Positions 7,383 to 15,820 of a DNA stretch of 64,000 nt are shown here, in pieces (positions within the stretch are counted from its first letter, which is position 1; every line of letters begins with the position of its first letter). The notes under the pieces are model-generated. The model did no database searches. It was not told the origin of the DNA and worked only from the letters and a program-made list of their open reading frames with translations. The position numbers and the translations under genes are program-made. Source of the DNA: Chloroflexota bacterium (GTDB lineage: Bacteria > Chloroflexota > Dehalococcoidia > Lucifugimonadales > UBA3495); the NCBI GenBank assembly GCA_009837355.1, contig VXTR01000063.1:43762-107761 (forward strand), in the 5' to 3' direction.

Positions 7383-8129
7383 TTACGACAGGTGCTTGGC
7401 GTAGAAGTCGAAGATGCGAGGCCAGGCCGCGTTGGACGCTTCCACGGCGTAGCTGGGCCGGTCAACGGCTACGAAGCCGTGGCCGGCGTTGGGGTAGATT
7501 TCGTATTCCCAGGACTTGCCAGCGGCCTTGATAGCAGCGTCGGTGGCCGCCACCTCTTCGACCGTGGGTCGAGCGTCGTCAGCGCCGAAGATGCCGAGCA
7601 TGGGGCAGGACAGGTCGGCAACGAACTCGATGGGAGCGTGGGGCATGGCTGCCGTGGGAGGCTCGCTGTCGCGGGGGGTTACGCCGCCGCCCCAGCAGTC
7701 CACGGCGGCGTTGATGCCGGAGAGCTTGCAGGCGGCCAAGAAGACCTGGCGTCCGCCGGAGCAGAACCCGATGATGCCCACTTTGCCGTTGAAGTTGGAC
7801 AGGTGGCGCAGGTAGCTGATGGCGCCCTGGGCATCGCCGAGGGTGCGTTCGTCGGGCATACCGCCCTTTTCGCGGATGCTGTTGCTGTTGGCGACAGGGT
7901 CGTCGCTGCCCTCGCGGTAGTGCAGGTTGGGCATGATGGCGATGTAGCCGTTGTGGGCGAACTTGCGGGCCATTTCCTTGCTGGCCTCATCCCAGCCGGG
8001 CATATGGTGGAACAGGTGGACGGCAGGGAAGGGTCCCGGACCCAGGGGTCGGGCCAGATACGCGTTGATACCGTCGCCGTTGTGTCCTTCTACCCAGATG
8101 TGTTCGGCGGTCATTCCTTGGTAAGCCAT
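7383..8129 (-). CDS. Dienelactone hydrolase family protein
   Basis: This 248-residue alpha/beta hydrolase has a cysteine nucleophile, as in classical dienelactone hydrolases. GFCSGGR places Cys123 at the nucleophile elbow, GADDARP supplies the Asp near 184 and AGHGF supplies His217. Such enzymes hydrolyse lactones and esters, for example in ring-cleavage pathways. The start at 8129 (MAYQGMTAEH) has GGAGG upstream. An ORF extending to 8234 adds a low-quality N-terminus and is rejected. It converges with the SDR/jelly-roll pair across a strong hairpin. Confidence 0.9.
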   Translation of the reverse strand: MAYQGMTAEHIWVEGHNGDGINAYLARPLGPGPFPAVHLFHHMPGWDEASKEMARKFAHNGYIAIMPNLHYREGSDDPVANSNSIREKGGMPDERTLGDAQGAISYLRHLSNFNGKVGIIGFCSGGRQVFLAACKLSGINAAVDCWGGGVTPRDSEPPTAAMPHAPIEFVADLSCPMLGIFGADDARPTVEEVAATDAAIKAAGKSWEYEIYPNAGHGFVAVDRPSYAVEASNAAWPRIFDFYAKHLS

Positions 8130-8267
8130 GTTTTGATTACCTCCGATGTGGTGGTTTGGTTGGCGCTGGTGAAACCGTGCGTTATGCCGGACAAGGGACG
8201 TTGGCAGGTTACTATTGAGCGTGGCGGGTGTCAAACGGGCACGAGAAGGATGTCGTATGCCGAGACG

Positions 8268-9044
8268 CTATAACAAACCCGCCTGTGTCAGCAGGGCGCG
8301 CAGCATTCGGGCCATTTGCGCTTCGTGGTGCGGGGCGAAGGCTGCGAACTCCCGCAGGTTGCGGGCCGCTTCTTGGGTCGCGTTGAAACGGTCTCCCATC
8401 AGGTGGTAGTCGCCGGCCAGTTCACGGTTCCAGATTCGCAACTCGTCGAGGGTCAACTGGGGCTCGAACTGGAATCCGTAGGAAATGCCATGGCGAAAGG
8501 CCATGGGGAAGCGGACGTAGCCGCCATCCCGCCGGAGCATGGTGCCTTCCGCTAGCAGAGTGCTGTCGGGCGGGACGGTGAACTGCTCGCCGTGGAGGGT
8601 TGGAACCAGTGGGATCTTGACTTCGCCAAACACCGGGTCAGCTGCGCCATCAGCGGTTACGTCAATCTTGCGGAGGCCGAACTGGTAGCCGCCGGTGGGG
8701 GCGACGGCGCCGCCCAGCGCGCGGGACAACAGCTGCGCGCCCAGGCAAATGCCGACGACGGGCGTCGGGGCTGCGTTGCCCAAATCTCCGGTGGCGGCGG
8801 CGCGCAGGTAGGCCATCTCCTGGCGCAGGGCCGGATAGTCGTCGTTGGCGGACATGGGGCCGCCGAGGGAGATTACCAGGTCAGCGTCGGACAGGTCCGG
8901 GGCGTCAAAGGCAGCGAAATCGGGCGCGCCGGCGAATACTGGGACGACGGTCAGGGTGAAGCCGGCGTCTTGCAGGACGGCGGTGAAGTTGCCGCCGAGA
9001 GTTTCAACCGGGTAGTGTTGGATGATGACGGCGTGCCGGTTCAT
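8268..9044 (-). CDS. Class I glutamine amidotransferase-like protein with altered catalytic His/Glu
   Basis: This 258-residue protein has the GATase-1 fold of the GMP-synthase-like type. The nucleophile elbow GICLGAQ (Cys100) is intact and HGEQF follows near 151. The usual QFHPE box, which holds the catalytic His and Glu, reads QFEPQ at residues 192-196. Both catalytic partners are therefore replaced, by Glu and Gln. The protein probably does not hydrolyse glutamine in the standard way; an altered activity or a binding role is possible. Its start overlaps the stop of the Nudix gene by four bases, so the two are translationally coupled. Confidence 0.85.
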   Translation of the reverse strand: MNRHAVIIQHYPVETLGGNFTAVLQDAGFTLTVVPVFAGAPDFAAFDAPDLSDADLVISLGGPMSANDDYPALRQEMAYLRAAATGDLGNAAPTPVVGICLGAQLLSRALGGAVAPTGGYQFGLRKIDVTADGAADPVFGEVKIPLVPTLHGEQFTVPPDSTLLAEGTMLRRDGGYVRFPMAFRHGISYGFQFEPQLTLDELRIWNRELAGDYHLMGDRFNATQEAARNLREFAAFAPHHEAQMARMLRALLTQAGLL

Positions 9045-9568
9045 CGTCGTTTGGCGCTAATTCGTGACAAGTCCGCCAACACCAGGCGGTCCGTGGGGAA
9101 GGCCAGCGGTTCCGGAGGGGCGTCGGGCGGGAACCAGGCTACATGGTCGAGGTCGTCGGAGGCGCGCAGCTTGCCGCCGGTCTGCTCGGCGTAGAACCAG
9201 ACGCCTACCGTGAGCGAGGTTGGGTTGTGAAAGTTGGAATGGACGGCGCAAACCTCGCCGATTGCCACGTCAATGCCGGTTTCTTCCAAGAATTCACGGC
9301 GGGCGGCGGCGCGGATGTCTTCGCCCCATTCCACGTAGCCGCAGGGGATGCACCATTGGCCGAGGTTGCCGCCGGCGGAACGGCGACCCAGCAGGATGCG
9401 GCCGGCGTCGTCCAGCAGCACCACAGCGACGCCGACGGCCGGGTTACGGAAGTGGACGAAGCCGCAGGATGTGCAGGTGGGTCGTGGCAGGCCACCGCGC
9501 GTCGTGGGCGTCAACGGTTTGGCGCAGCGAGGACAGTACTGATAGTCGGGCGAAACTGACTTCGGCAT
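9041..9568 (-). CDS. Nudix hydrolase with N-terminal zinc ribbon
   Basis: This 175-residue protein begins with a zinc ribbon (YCPRC at 11-15 and CTSC at 32-35). A Nudix domain follows, whose box spans residues 77-99 (GYVEWGED, then REFLEETGI) and fits GX5EX7REUXEEXGU. Proteins with this layout cleave nucleoside diphosphate derivatives such as NADH or ADP-ribose; the exact substrate is unknown. It overlaps the downstream amidotransferase-like gene by ATGA and starts nine bases after the stop of the deacylase gene, so the three probably form one operon. Confidence 0.9.
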   Translation of the reverse strand: MPKSVSPDYQYCPRCAKPLTPTTRGGLPRPTCTSCGFVHFRNPAVGVAVVLLDDAGRILLGRRSAGGNLGQWCIPCGYVEWGEDIRAAARREFLEETGIDVAIGEVCAVHSNFHNPTSLTVGVWFYAEQTGGKLRASDDLDHVAWFPPDAPPEPLAFPTDRLVLADLSRISAKRR

Positions 9569-9577
9569 CGCTGCGTT

Positions 9578-11158
9578 TTACGTTGTCGCGTGGCCTCGGC
9601 GGAGGGCGCGGCCCGGCAGGGCGCGGGTGTTTTCGCCCTGTTCGATGACCACCTGGCCGTTGACGATGACGTATTCGATGCCCACCGGGTACTGCTTGGG
9701 GTCTTCCTTGGTGGCCAGGGCCTTTACCGTGTCCGGGTTGAACACCACGACGTCGGCCTTAAAGCCGTCGCGGAGAAGGCCGCGGTCGGGGATGCCGAGG
9801 CGCTGGGCTGGGAAGGAGGTCATCTTGCGGATAGCCTCGGGCAAGCGCAGGTGCTGCTCGGCGCGGACGAACTCGGCCAGGACGATGGGGAAGCAGCCGT
9901 AGGTGCGCGGGTTGGGATACTCGCCGAAGAGGATGGCGTCGGAGGCAATCATGCCGTAGGGGTGGGATACGAAGGCGTACAGCGTCTGGGCGTTGGTGCC
10001 CAGGCCGACGGTGCTGATGCCAAGGTTTTCGGAGAGAAGCAGGTCGAACAGGGCGTCCGCCGGTTCCTGGCCGCGCATTTCGGCGATGTCGGTGATGAGG
10101 CGACCTTCGTAGATGCGGTTTTCGGGGCGGGTGAAGTTGGTCAGCCAGTTGTTTTCCAGGCGGCTGGGCCTGATTTCCCGCTTCATGCGGGCGCGGTCGT
10201 CGGCGTCCTGCAGGGCGGCGATGAGGCGTTCCGGGCCGCCGTCCTTGGCCCAGTGGGGCAGGCCGATGGTGGGCGTAGTTCCGGAGTAGGGGTAGGTATA
10301 GCAGTCAAAGGTGCAGTCGATGCCTTCCGCGCGGGCGTTCTCCACCAGCTCCAGGTGCCCGAGGTGACTGCCCACGCCTGACACCGATTGCCGATAGTGG
10401 GTCAGATGCACCGGGATGCCGCTGCGCCGGCCGATGTCCACCGCCTCGTGCCAGGGGGCGAGGTAGCCCTGGCTGAGCAGGCTCGCGCGGGTGTGGGTGT
10501 GGTAGTGGCCGCCCATTGACGCGGCGGTCTCGGAGAGGGCGACGAGTTCGTCGGTATCGGCGTAGGCACCGGGCGGGTAGTCGAGGCCGGTGGAAAGACC
10601 CCACGCGCCTTCTTCCATCGCCTCCCGCACCACCGATTGCATATCGGCGATTTCGACGGCGGTGGCCGGGCGTTGAGCCCAGCCGACGCTCCAGATGCGG
10701 ACGGGGGAGTTGCCCAGGATATAAGCCATGTTGATGGCGACCGTGCCGTCGTACTTGCCCAGCAGGTCGGCGACGGTGAGCCAGTCGGCCGGCATGGGCG
10801 GGTAGCCATTAAGCCCGGCGTCCAGCCAGATGTAACGATGCAGTTCTTCCTGGGTCTTGAAGGGCGCGTGGGAAATGCCGTCAATGCCCACCAGCTCGGT
10901 AGTTACTCCCTGGCGCACCTTGGGGTCGTGATGGGGTTCGCCCAGGATGGTAAGGCCGGCGTGGGAATGGAGGTCGATGAAGCCGGGGCAGACGACGTGG
11001 CCAGTGGCGTCAATGACGCGGGCGGCGTCCCGGCGCAGGTGGGCGTCGTCGCCGCGGTGGATGGACACGGCGTCGCCGGAGATGGCAACGGCAGCGTGAA
11101 AGCCGGGGCTGCCGGAGCCGTCGATGACTAGTCCGTTGCAGATGAGAAGGTCAATCAT
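9578..11158 (-). CDS. N-acyl-D-amino-acid deacylase family amidohydrolase
   Basis: This 526-residue amidohydrolase of the D-aminoacylase / dihydroorotase-like superfamily has GFIDLHSH near residues 59-66 (metal ligands H64 and H66). Later it has a Cys-containing GIDCTFDCYTYPY segment and the C-terminal GFKADVVVFNPDT. Family members remove acyl groups from N-acyl-D-amino acids or related amides. The start MIDLLICNGL at 11158 is chosen over an upstream ATG at 11221 because the family begins with such a short beta strand. It diverges from the CMD gene across 88 bases. Confidence 0.88.
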   Translation of the reverse strand: MIDLLICNGLVIDGSGSPGFHAAVAISGDAVSIHRGDDAHLRRDAARVIDATGHVVCPGFIDLHSHAGLTILGEPHHDPKVRQGVTTELVGIDGISHAPFKTQEELHRYIWLDAGLNGYPPMPADWLTVADLLGKYDGTVAINMAYILGNSPVRIWSVGWAQRPATAVEIADMQSVVREAMEEGAWGLSTGLDYPPGAYADTDELVALSETAASMGGHYHTHTRASLLSQGYLAPWHEAVDIGRRSGIPVHLTHYRQSVSGVGSHLGHLELVENARAEGIDCTFDCYTYPYSGTTPTIGLPHWAKDGGPERLIAALQDADDRARMKREIRPSRLENNWLTNFTRPENRIYEGRLITDIAEMRGQEPADALFDLLLSENLGISTVGLGTNAQTLYAFVSHPYGMIASDAILFGEYPNPRTYGCFPIVLAEFVRAEQHLRLPEAIRKMTSFPAQRLGIPDRGLLRDGFKADVVVFNPDTVKALATKEDPKQYPVGIEYVIVNGQVVIEQGENTRALPGRALRRGHATT

Positions 11159-11246
11159 GGCGGCATGATAGCACAGCGCAGTTGCGCCGGCCGGCTGGCC
11201 GCCGTACACTGCCGCCATCACCCTTTTAGCACTATGGAGGCATTGT

Positions 11247-12029
11247 ATGAGCGAATTGGATGCTCGCTACGAGCGCGGGCAGGAAACACGGCGGATGTTT
11301 GGCGGCGGGCAAATTACAGGCGGCTCGTCGCCGGGCGCGTGGGACATTGCGCCGGACCTGGAGCGAATCCTGGGCGAGGCGCTGTTCGGCACCATCTGGA
11401 AGCGGCCGGCCCTGACGCCGGCGCAGCGGGAGATGATTACGCTGTCCAGCCTGATTGTGCTGAACCGGGAAGTGCAGCTGCGCCGACATTTGGGCAACGC
11501 GCTGAACATCGGCCTGACGCCGGAGCAAGTTGTGGAGCTGATTATCCATGACACCTGGTACGGCGGGGCGCCGGCCGGCATCCAGGCCCTCACCATCTGC
11601 AAATCGGTGTTTGAAGAGCGTGGTATCGACTTTACGCCGGCCCGCATCCACGACCCCAACGAAGACCCGGACAGCCTGTTCCGGCGGGGCGACGAGTACC
11701 GCCGCAACTACATGGGCGGTGGCGGCTCGCGTTCTGATCCACCTACGCAGGCGGAGGCGGAGCTGGGCCGCATAACCGGCGAATATTACTGGGGCGCGAC
11801 GTGGACACGGCCGGGTTTGGATCTGCCCAGCCGGTGCATCTGCACGATGACGTGCCTGGCGACGCTGGGCCGAGAGGGGCCATTGCGCAGCCACATCCGG
11901 GGAGCGCTGAACATCGGCTTCACCCAGGACCAGATTATAGAGGTGTTCGGGCACATGACGCTGTACTCGGGCATCCCCTTCGCGCGCGGGGCCATGGACA
12001 TCGCCAATGAGATCTTCGCCAACGGCTGA
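11247..12029 (+). CDS. Carboxymuconolactone decarboxylase family protein with two CMD domains
   Basis: This 260-residue protein contains two CMD/AhpD-like units. The first centres on LNREVQLRRHLGNALNIGLT and the second on REGPLRSHIRGALNIGFTQD; each is followed by a VVELIIHDTWYGG- or IIEVFGHMTLYSG-like helix. The CxxC of AhpD peroxidase is absent, so a decarboxylase- or lactonase-like role is more likely than antioxidant activity. GGAGG lies upstream of the ATG. It converges on the MFS gene across a terminator hairpin. Confidence 0.9.
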   Translation: MSELDARYERGQETRRMFGGGQITGGSSPGAWDIAPDLERILGEALFGTIWKRPALTPAQREMITLSSLIVLNREVQLRRHLGNALNIGLTPEQVVELIIHDTWYGGAPAGIQALTICKSVFEERGIDFTPARIHDPNEDPDSLFRRGDEYRRNYMGGGGSRSDPPTQAEAELGRITGEYYWGATWTRPGLDLPSRCICTMTCLATLGREGPLRSHIRGALNIGFTQDQIIEVFGHMTLYSGIPFARGAMDIANEIFANG

Positions 12030-12049
12030 CGCGTCCTAACCCCAGGGTG

Positions 12050-12089
12050 GAAGAAGGGCCGGCTTCAATAGCAAATCCGGCCCTTCTTC
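12050..12089. terminator. Bidirectional terminator between CMD and MFS genes
   Basis: GAAGAAGGGCCGG (12050-12062) pairs perfectly with CCGGCCCTTCTTC (12077-12089) around a 14-base loop. The right arm overlaps the stop codon of the minus-strand MFS gene. Confidence 0.75.
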
Positions 12090-13347
12090 AGGCGCAAATG
12101 TGGGTGGACGTTCCCGGCGTGCGGGCTCCTCCGTCGCGAACGAGTAGGGTGCCCATCGTCGCCGCTACCGACAGAGCCAGCATCAGCAAAAAAGCGCGGT
12201 CGTAACTGCCCCAGATGTCGAAGGCAAGGGCGCCGACCAACGCGCCAAGGCCGCCGCTGACCTGGTGAATGCCCGATATGGTTCCGCTGACTCGGCCCAA
12301 CCGAGCCGAGCCGAATATGTTCCCCGAGAAGATGACCGTCAGCGGCGCGGTCATCAGGAAGGTGAACCCGTAGAGCAGCGCGAATACTATTACCGCAGGG
12401 TGGGTCTGAGACCAAACCACCAGGGCAAAGATGCCGATGCGCATGACGAAACAGAGCAGGGTCGGGCGGCCCGGCCCCATGCGGTCCGCCAGGAATCCGG
12501 CGGTCAGCACTCCCAGCAGTCCCATCAACCCCATGAGGGCCAGCAGGTTGCCGGCCAGCACTGTGCCAATGCCGATATCCAGTGAGAACGCGACCACATG
12601 GGTGGCCACGAAAAAGTCCTGGAAGCCGCAGATGGCGTAGATTCCACCCAGCAGCCACAGCTGTCCCGACGTCAACAGCTTCGGCTGCTCCGGCGGCGGC
12701 GTTTCCGCCACCGGCGCTGCCGCCGCTCCGGGAGAACTCTCTCCACTCTCCGGCTGTGGGAGCGTTTCCTGATGGCGCGGCGCAGACCTGACGGCGAGCA
12801 GCACGATGGGGGCCAGAATGGCCAGGTTGGCCACGCCCAGCGCGGCAAAGGACGGCCGCCAGTCAAAGCGCGCCAGAGATTGGGCCAGCAGGCCAACTAT
12901 CACCAACTGGCCCGTGGCGTTGCCCGACACCGCCACGCTGTTAGCCACGCCGCGCCGTTGTGGGAACCACCTCACTATCATCACGCTTACGATTGGGTTG
13001 GATATGGCGGAGTTGCCGAGGGCGAAGACCACGCCATATACCAGGAACAACTGCCACGGCGCTGAAACTACACTCATCAAGCCGATTCCGACTCCGCCGA
13101 TGACTACCCCGGCCCCAGTAATCCAGCGGAGATCGTAGCGGTCGGCCAGACGACCGACAAAGGGCATCGCCAGCGCCGATACCAACATATACTCGGTGAT
13201 GCCCAGGGACAGCACGGAACGGGTCCAGCCCAGATCCTCGGCCATGGGCTTGAGCATAAGCGCGAGGGCAGAGCGAGACCCTCCGTTGAAAAAGAGGATC
13301 GCGAACCCCGCCGTCAGAATTACCCAATGGTAGTTAGTCCCGCGCAT
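12088..13347 (-). CDS. MFS transporter (oxalate/formate antiporter-like)
   Basis: This 419-residue protein has about twelve hydrophobic segments in two halves, separated by a polar Pro/Glu-rich loop near residues 195-225. The signature GRLADRYDLRW between helices 2 and 3 and the repeated small-residue helices fit the MFS. The overall layout resembles the OFA or monocarboxylate branch, which moves small organic anions. It lies 37 bases downstream of zwf on the same strand and could be read from the pentose phosphate operon. The substrate is not predictable. Confidence 0.85.
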   Translation of the reverse strand: MRGTNYHWVILTAGFAILFFNGGSRSALALMLKPMAEDLGWTRSVLSLGITEYMLVSALAMPFVGRLADRYDLRWITGAGVVIGGVGIGLMSVVSAPWQLFLVYGVVFALGNSAISNPIVSVMIVRWFPQRRGVANSVAVSGNATGQLVIVGLLAQSLARFDWRPSFAALGVANLAILAPIVLLAVRSAPRHQETLPQPESGESSPGAAAAPVAETPPPEQPKLLTSGQLWLLGGIYAICGFQDFFVATHVVAFSLDIGIGTVLAGNLLALMGLMGLLGVLTAGFLADRMGPGRPTLLCFVMRIGIFALVVWSQTHPAVIVFALLYGFTFLMTAPLTVIFSGNIFGSARLGRVSGTISGIHQVSGGLGALVGALAFDIWGSYDRAFLLMLALSVAATMGTLLVRDGGARTPGTSTHICA

Positions 13348-13383
13348 TGCAGAATCACCGCGCGATCCGAGGGTGAATCCAGC

Positions 13384-14889
13384 CTATACTACGTAGCCCA
13401 CCTCGGCGCAACCGGGCAGCCAGCGGCGGCCATCAGCCTCAAGCAGCTCCTCGCCGTGGGGCGGCCCGCTCATTCCGGGAAGATAACGATAGGGGGCCGG
13501 GGCGCCCGGCAGGTCCAGGCTGTCAATTATCGGGTCAATGATGCTCCAGGCCAGCTCGATCTCGTCGTTTCGGGTGAACAGGGCGGCATCGCCGGCGATA
13601 ACGTCCAGCAGGAGGCGTTCGTAGGCGTCGGGTATGTCAATGCCGGCGAAATCGTCGTGATAGTGGAACTCCAGGTCAACGGTTTTCATTTGCAGGCCGG
13701 CGTCCGGAACCTTGGACTGGAACTCCAAACGCATACCCTCGTTGGGCTGGATGCAGATTGACAACGTGTTGCCAGGTATGGCCACCTCATCCGGCACCGG
13801 AAACAGCATGTGGGGCGGCGAATGAAACTGCACCAGCATTTCGGTGCTTTTCCGCGCCAGACCCTTGCCTGAGCGCAGATAGAACGGCACACCCTGCCAG
13901 CGCCAGTTGTCGATGTACAGCCGCAAGGCGGCGTAGGTCGGTGTCTGCGAGCCCGGCCCGACGCCGGGTTCCAGGTGATAGCCGTCGTACTGGCCGATGA
14001 CCAGGCTGCGATGCAGTTCCCGCAGGGACATGCGACGCACCGAGCGCAAAACTTTCGCCTTTTCGTTGCGCAGCGCGTCGGCCTCGAAAGCGTAGGGCGG
14101 GTCCATGGCAATCAGTGACAGCAATTGCAGCAGGTGATTCTGGAACATATCCCGCAGCACGCCGGCCTGGTCGTAGTATTCGCCGCGGTCGCCCACCAGA
14201 ACATCCTCGGCAACTGTAATCTGCACCTGGTCAATGTAGTTGCGGTTCCAGACCGGTTCAAAGATGGCGTTGGCGAACCGGAACACCAGCAGGTTCTGTA
14301 CTGTCTCCTTGCCGAGGTAGTGGTCTATGCGAAAGACCTGCTCTTCCCGAAATACCTGATGCACCTGAGCGTTCAGTCGTCGGGCGGTAGCCAGGTTGGA
14401 ACCGAAGGGCTTTTCTACAACGATACGACGCCAGCCGTAGCTTTCGTCGGTCAGGCCGGCGGCGGCCAGGGCCGCAATAGCCGGCTCATACAACCCCGGA
14501 GCCAGCGCCAGATAGAAAAGACAGTTGATTTTGGAATCAGGGTATTCGGCCAAGTCGGCCACCCTCCGGCCGGCCTCGGCCAGTGAAGCGGGATCGGTTA
14601 CGTCCGCCGCGACGTAGCACAGCCGGGCGGCAAATTCATCCCATTCCGCCGTTGCCGCGTCGCCGGCGCTGCTCTCCTGGAGCCAATGCCGGAACGCGTC
14701 ATCGGTCATCGCGTTGCGAGCTACGCCGACGACGTGAACGTTGTCGGGCAGTCTTCCCTTGCGGTACAGGCTGAAAATTGCCGGTCCTAACTTCTGATGG
14801 GCCAAGTTGCCGCTGGCGCCGAGTATCACCAACGCGGTAGCGTCGGAGCCAGCGTCGTGGGCCAAGTTGGGTCCGGCGGTTGTTGTCAT
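13384..14889 (-). CDS. zwf: Glucose-6-phosphate 1-dehydrogenase
   Basis: This 501-residue cytoplasmic enzyme oxidises glucose 6-phosphate to 6-phosphogluconolactone with reduction of NADP, the entry step of the oxidative pentose phosphate pathway. GASGNLAHQK (24-33) is the nucleotide-binding loop, VVEKPFG (157-163) lies at the active site, and RIDHYLGKE (187-195) is the catalytic signature with His190 and Lys194. The length is usual for the family. Its start overlaps the stop of gnd by four bases (ATGA). Confidence 0.97.
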   Translation of the reverse strand: MTTTAGPNLAHDAGSDATALVILGASGNLAHQKLGPAIFSLYRKGRLPDNVHVVGVARNAMTDDAFRHWLQESSAGDAATAEWDEFAARLCYVAADVTDPASLAEAGRRVADLAEYPDSKINCLFYLALAPGLYEPAIAALAAAGLTDESYGWRRIVVEKPFGSNLATARRLNAQVHQVFREEQVFRIDHYLGKETVQNLLVFRFANAIFEPVWNRNYIDQVQITVAEDVLVGDRGEYYDQAGVLRDMFQNHLLQLLSLIAMDPPYAFEADALRNEKAKVLRSVRRMSLRELHRSLVIGQYDGYHLEPGVGPGSQTPTYAALRLYIDNWRWQGVPFYLRSGKGLARKSTEMLVQFHSPPHMLFPVPDEVAIPGNTLSICIQPNEGMRLEFQSKVPDAGLQMKTVDLEFHYHDDFAGIDIPDAYERLLLDVIAGDAALFTRNDEIELAWSIIDPIIDSLDLPGAPAPYRYLPGMSGPPHGEELLEADGRRWLPGCAEVGYVV

Positions 14890-15803
14890 TGGGGGCCGGC
14901 CTCGCGGACGGCGTGGCCGCCGAACTGGTTGCGCAGGGCCGCGAGCAACCGCGCCCCGAAGGGTTCATCCTGACGGGAGCGGAACCGCTGGTACAGAGCC
15001 GCCGTGATGGTGGGCGTGGGGACAGCCAGCTCCACCGACTCGTTGACCGTCCAGCGGCCCTCGCCTGAATCGTCAACGTATGCCGACAGGCTCTCCAAGC
15101 CGGGGTCGGCTTCCAGAGCCAGAACCGCCAAGTCGAGCAGCCATGACCGCACGACGCTGCCGTGCTGCCAAGTTCTGCCGATGGCCGTCAGGTCGAGGTC
15201 AAAATCGGCCTGCTTGGCTTGCAGCAGCTCGAAGCCCTCGGCGTAGGCTTGCATCAGGGCGTATTCCACACCGTTGTGCACCATCTTGGTGAAGTGTCCG
15301 GCACCGGTGGGCCCGACGTGGCTGTAACCCTTGTCCTCGCCGGGGGCCAAGGTTTGAAAGATGGGTTCCAGCCGGGCGAAAGTCTCCGCGTCGCCGCCCA
15401 CCATCAGGGAATAGCCTTCAACCAAGCCCCAAACGCCGCCGCTGGTGCCGGCATCCAACAGATGAATGCCGGCCTGGGCCAGCATTTCGCCGCGGCGCAT
15501 GGTGTCCTTGTAGTTAGCGTTGCCGCCGTCGATTACGGCGTCGCCGAGGTCCAGCAGGCTGGCCAACTCGCCAATCACGGCGTCGGTAACGGCGCCGGCG
15601 GGAAGCATGACCCACACCGCACGGGGCGGCGCGAGGCGGTTCACCAGGTCGGGGACGGAGACTACCGCCTTCGCGCCGGCCGCAGCTGACGACGCCATGG
15701 CATCGGCGTCCCGGTCGTACACCACCACGCTGTGCCCGCCGCTCAGCAACCGTTGAGTCATATTGGCGCCCATGCGGCCCAAACCGATCATTCCTATGTC
15801 CAC
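14886..15803 (-). CDS. gnd: 6-phosphogluconate dehydrogenase, short (GntZ-like) type
   Basis: This 305-residue enzyme oxidatively decarboxylates 6-phosphogluconate to ribulose 5-phosphate. GLGRMG (7-12) is the dinucleotide-binding loop, SGG (121-123) binds substrate, and GHFTKMVHNGVEY (169-181) holds the catalytic Lys173 and Glu180. At about 300 residues it belongs to the shorter, often NAD-dependent branch rather than the 470-residue Gnd of enterobacteria. It is 17 bases downstream of pgi and overlaps zwf, which confirms an oxidative pentose phosphate operon. Confidence 0.95.
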   Translation of the reverse strand: MDIGMIGLGRMGANMTQRLLSGGHSVVVYDRDADAMASSAAAGAKAVVSVPDLVNRLAPPRAVWVMLPAGAVTDAVIGELASLLDLGDAVIDGGNANYKDTMRRGEMLAQAGIHLLDAGTSGGVWGLVEGYSLMVGGDAETFARLEPIFQTLAPGEDKGYSHVGPTGAGHFTKMVHNGVEYALMQAYAEGFELLQAKQADFDLDLTAIGRTWQHGSVVRSWLLDLAVLALEADPGLESLSAYVDDSGEGRWTVNESVELAVPTPTITAALYQRFRSRQDEPFGARLLAALRNQFGGHAVREAGPQ

Positions 15804-15820
15804 GATGTTATTGTCCCCTT

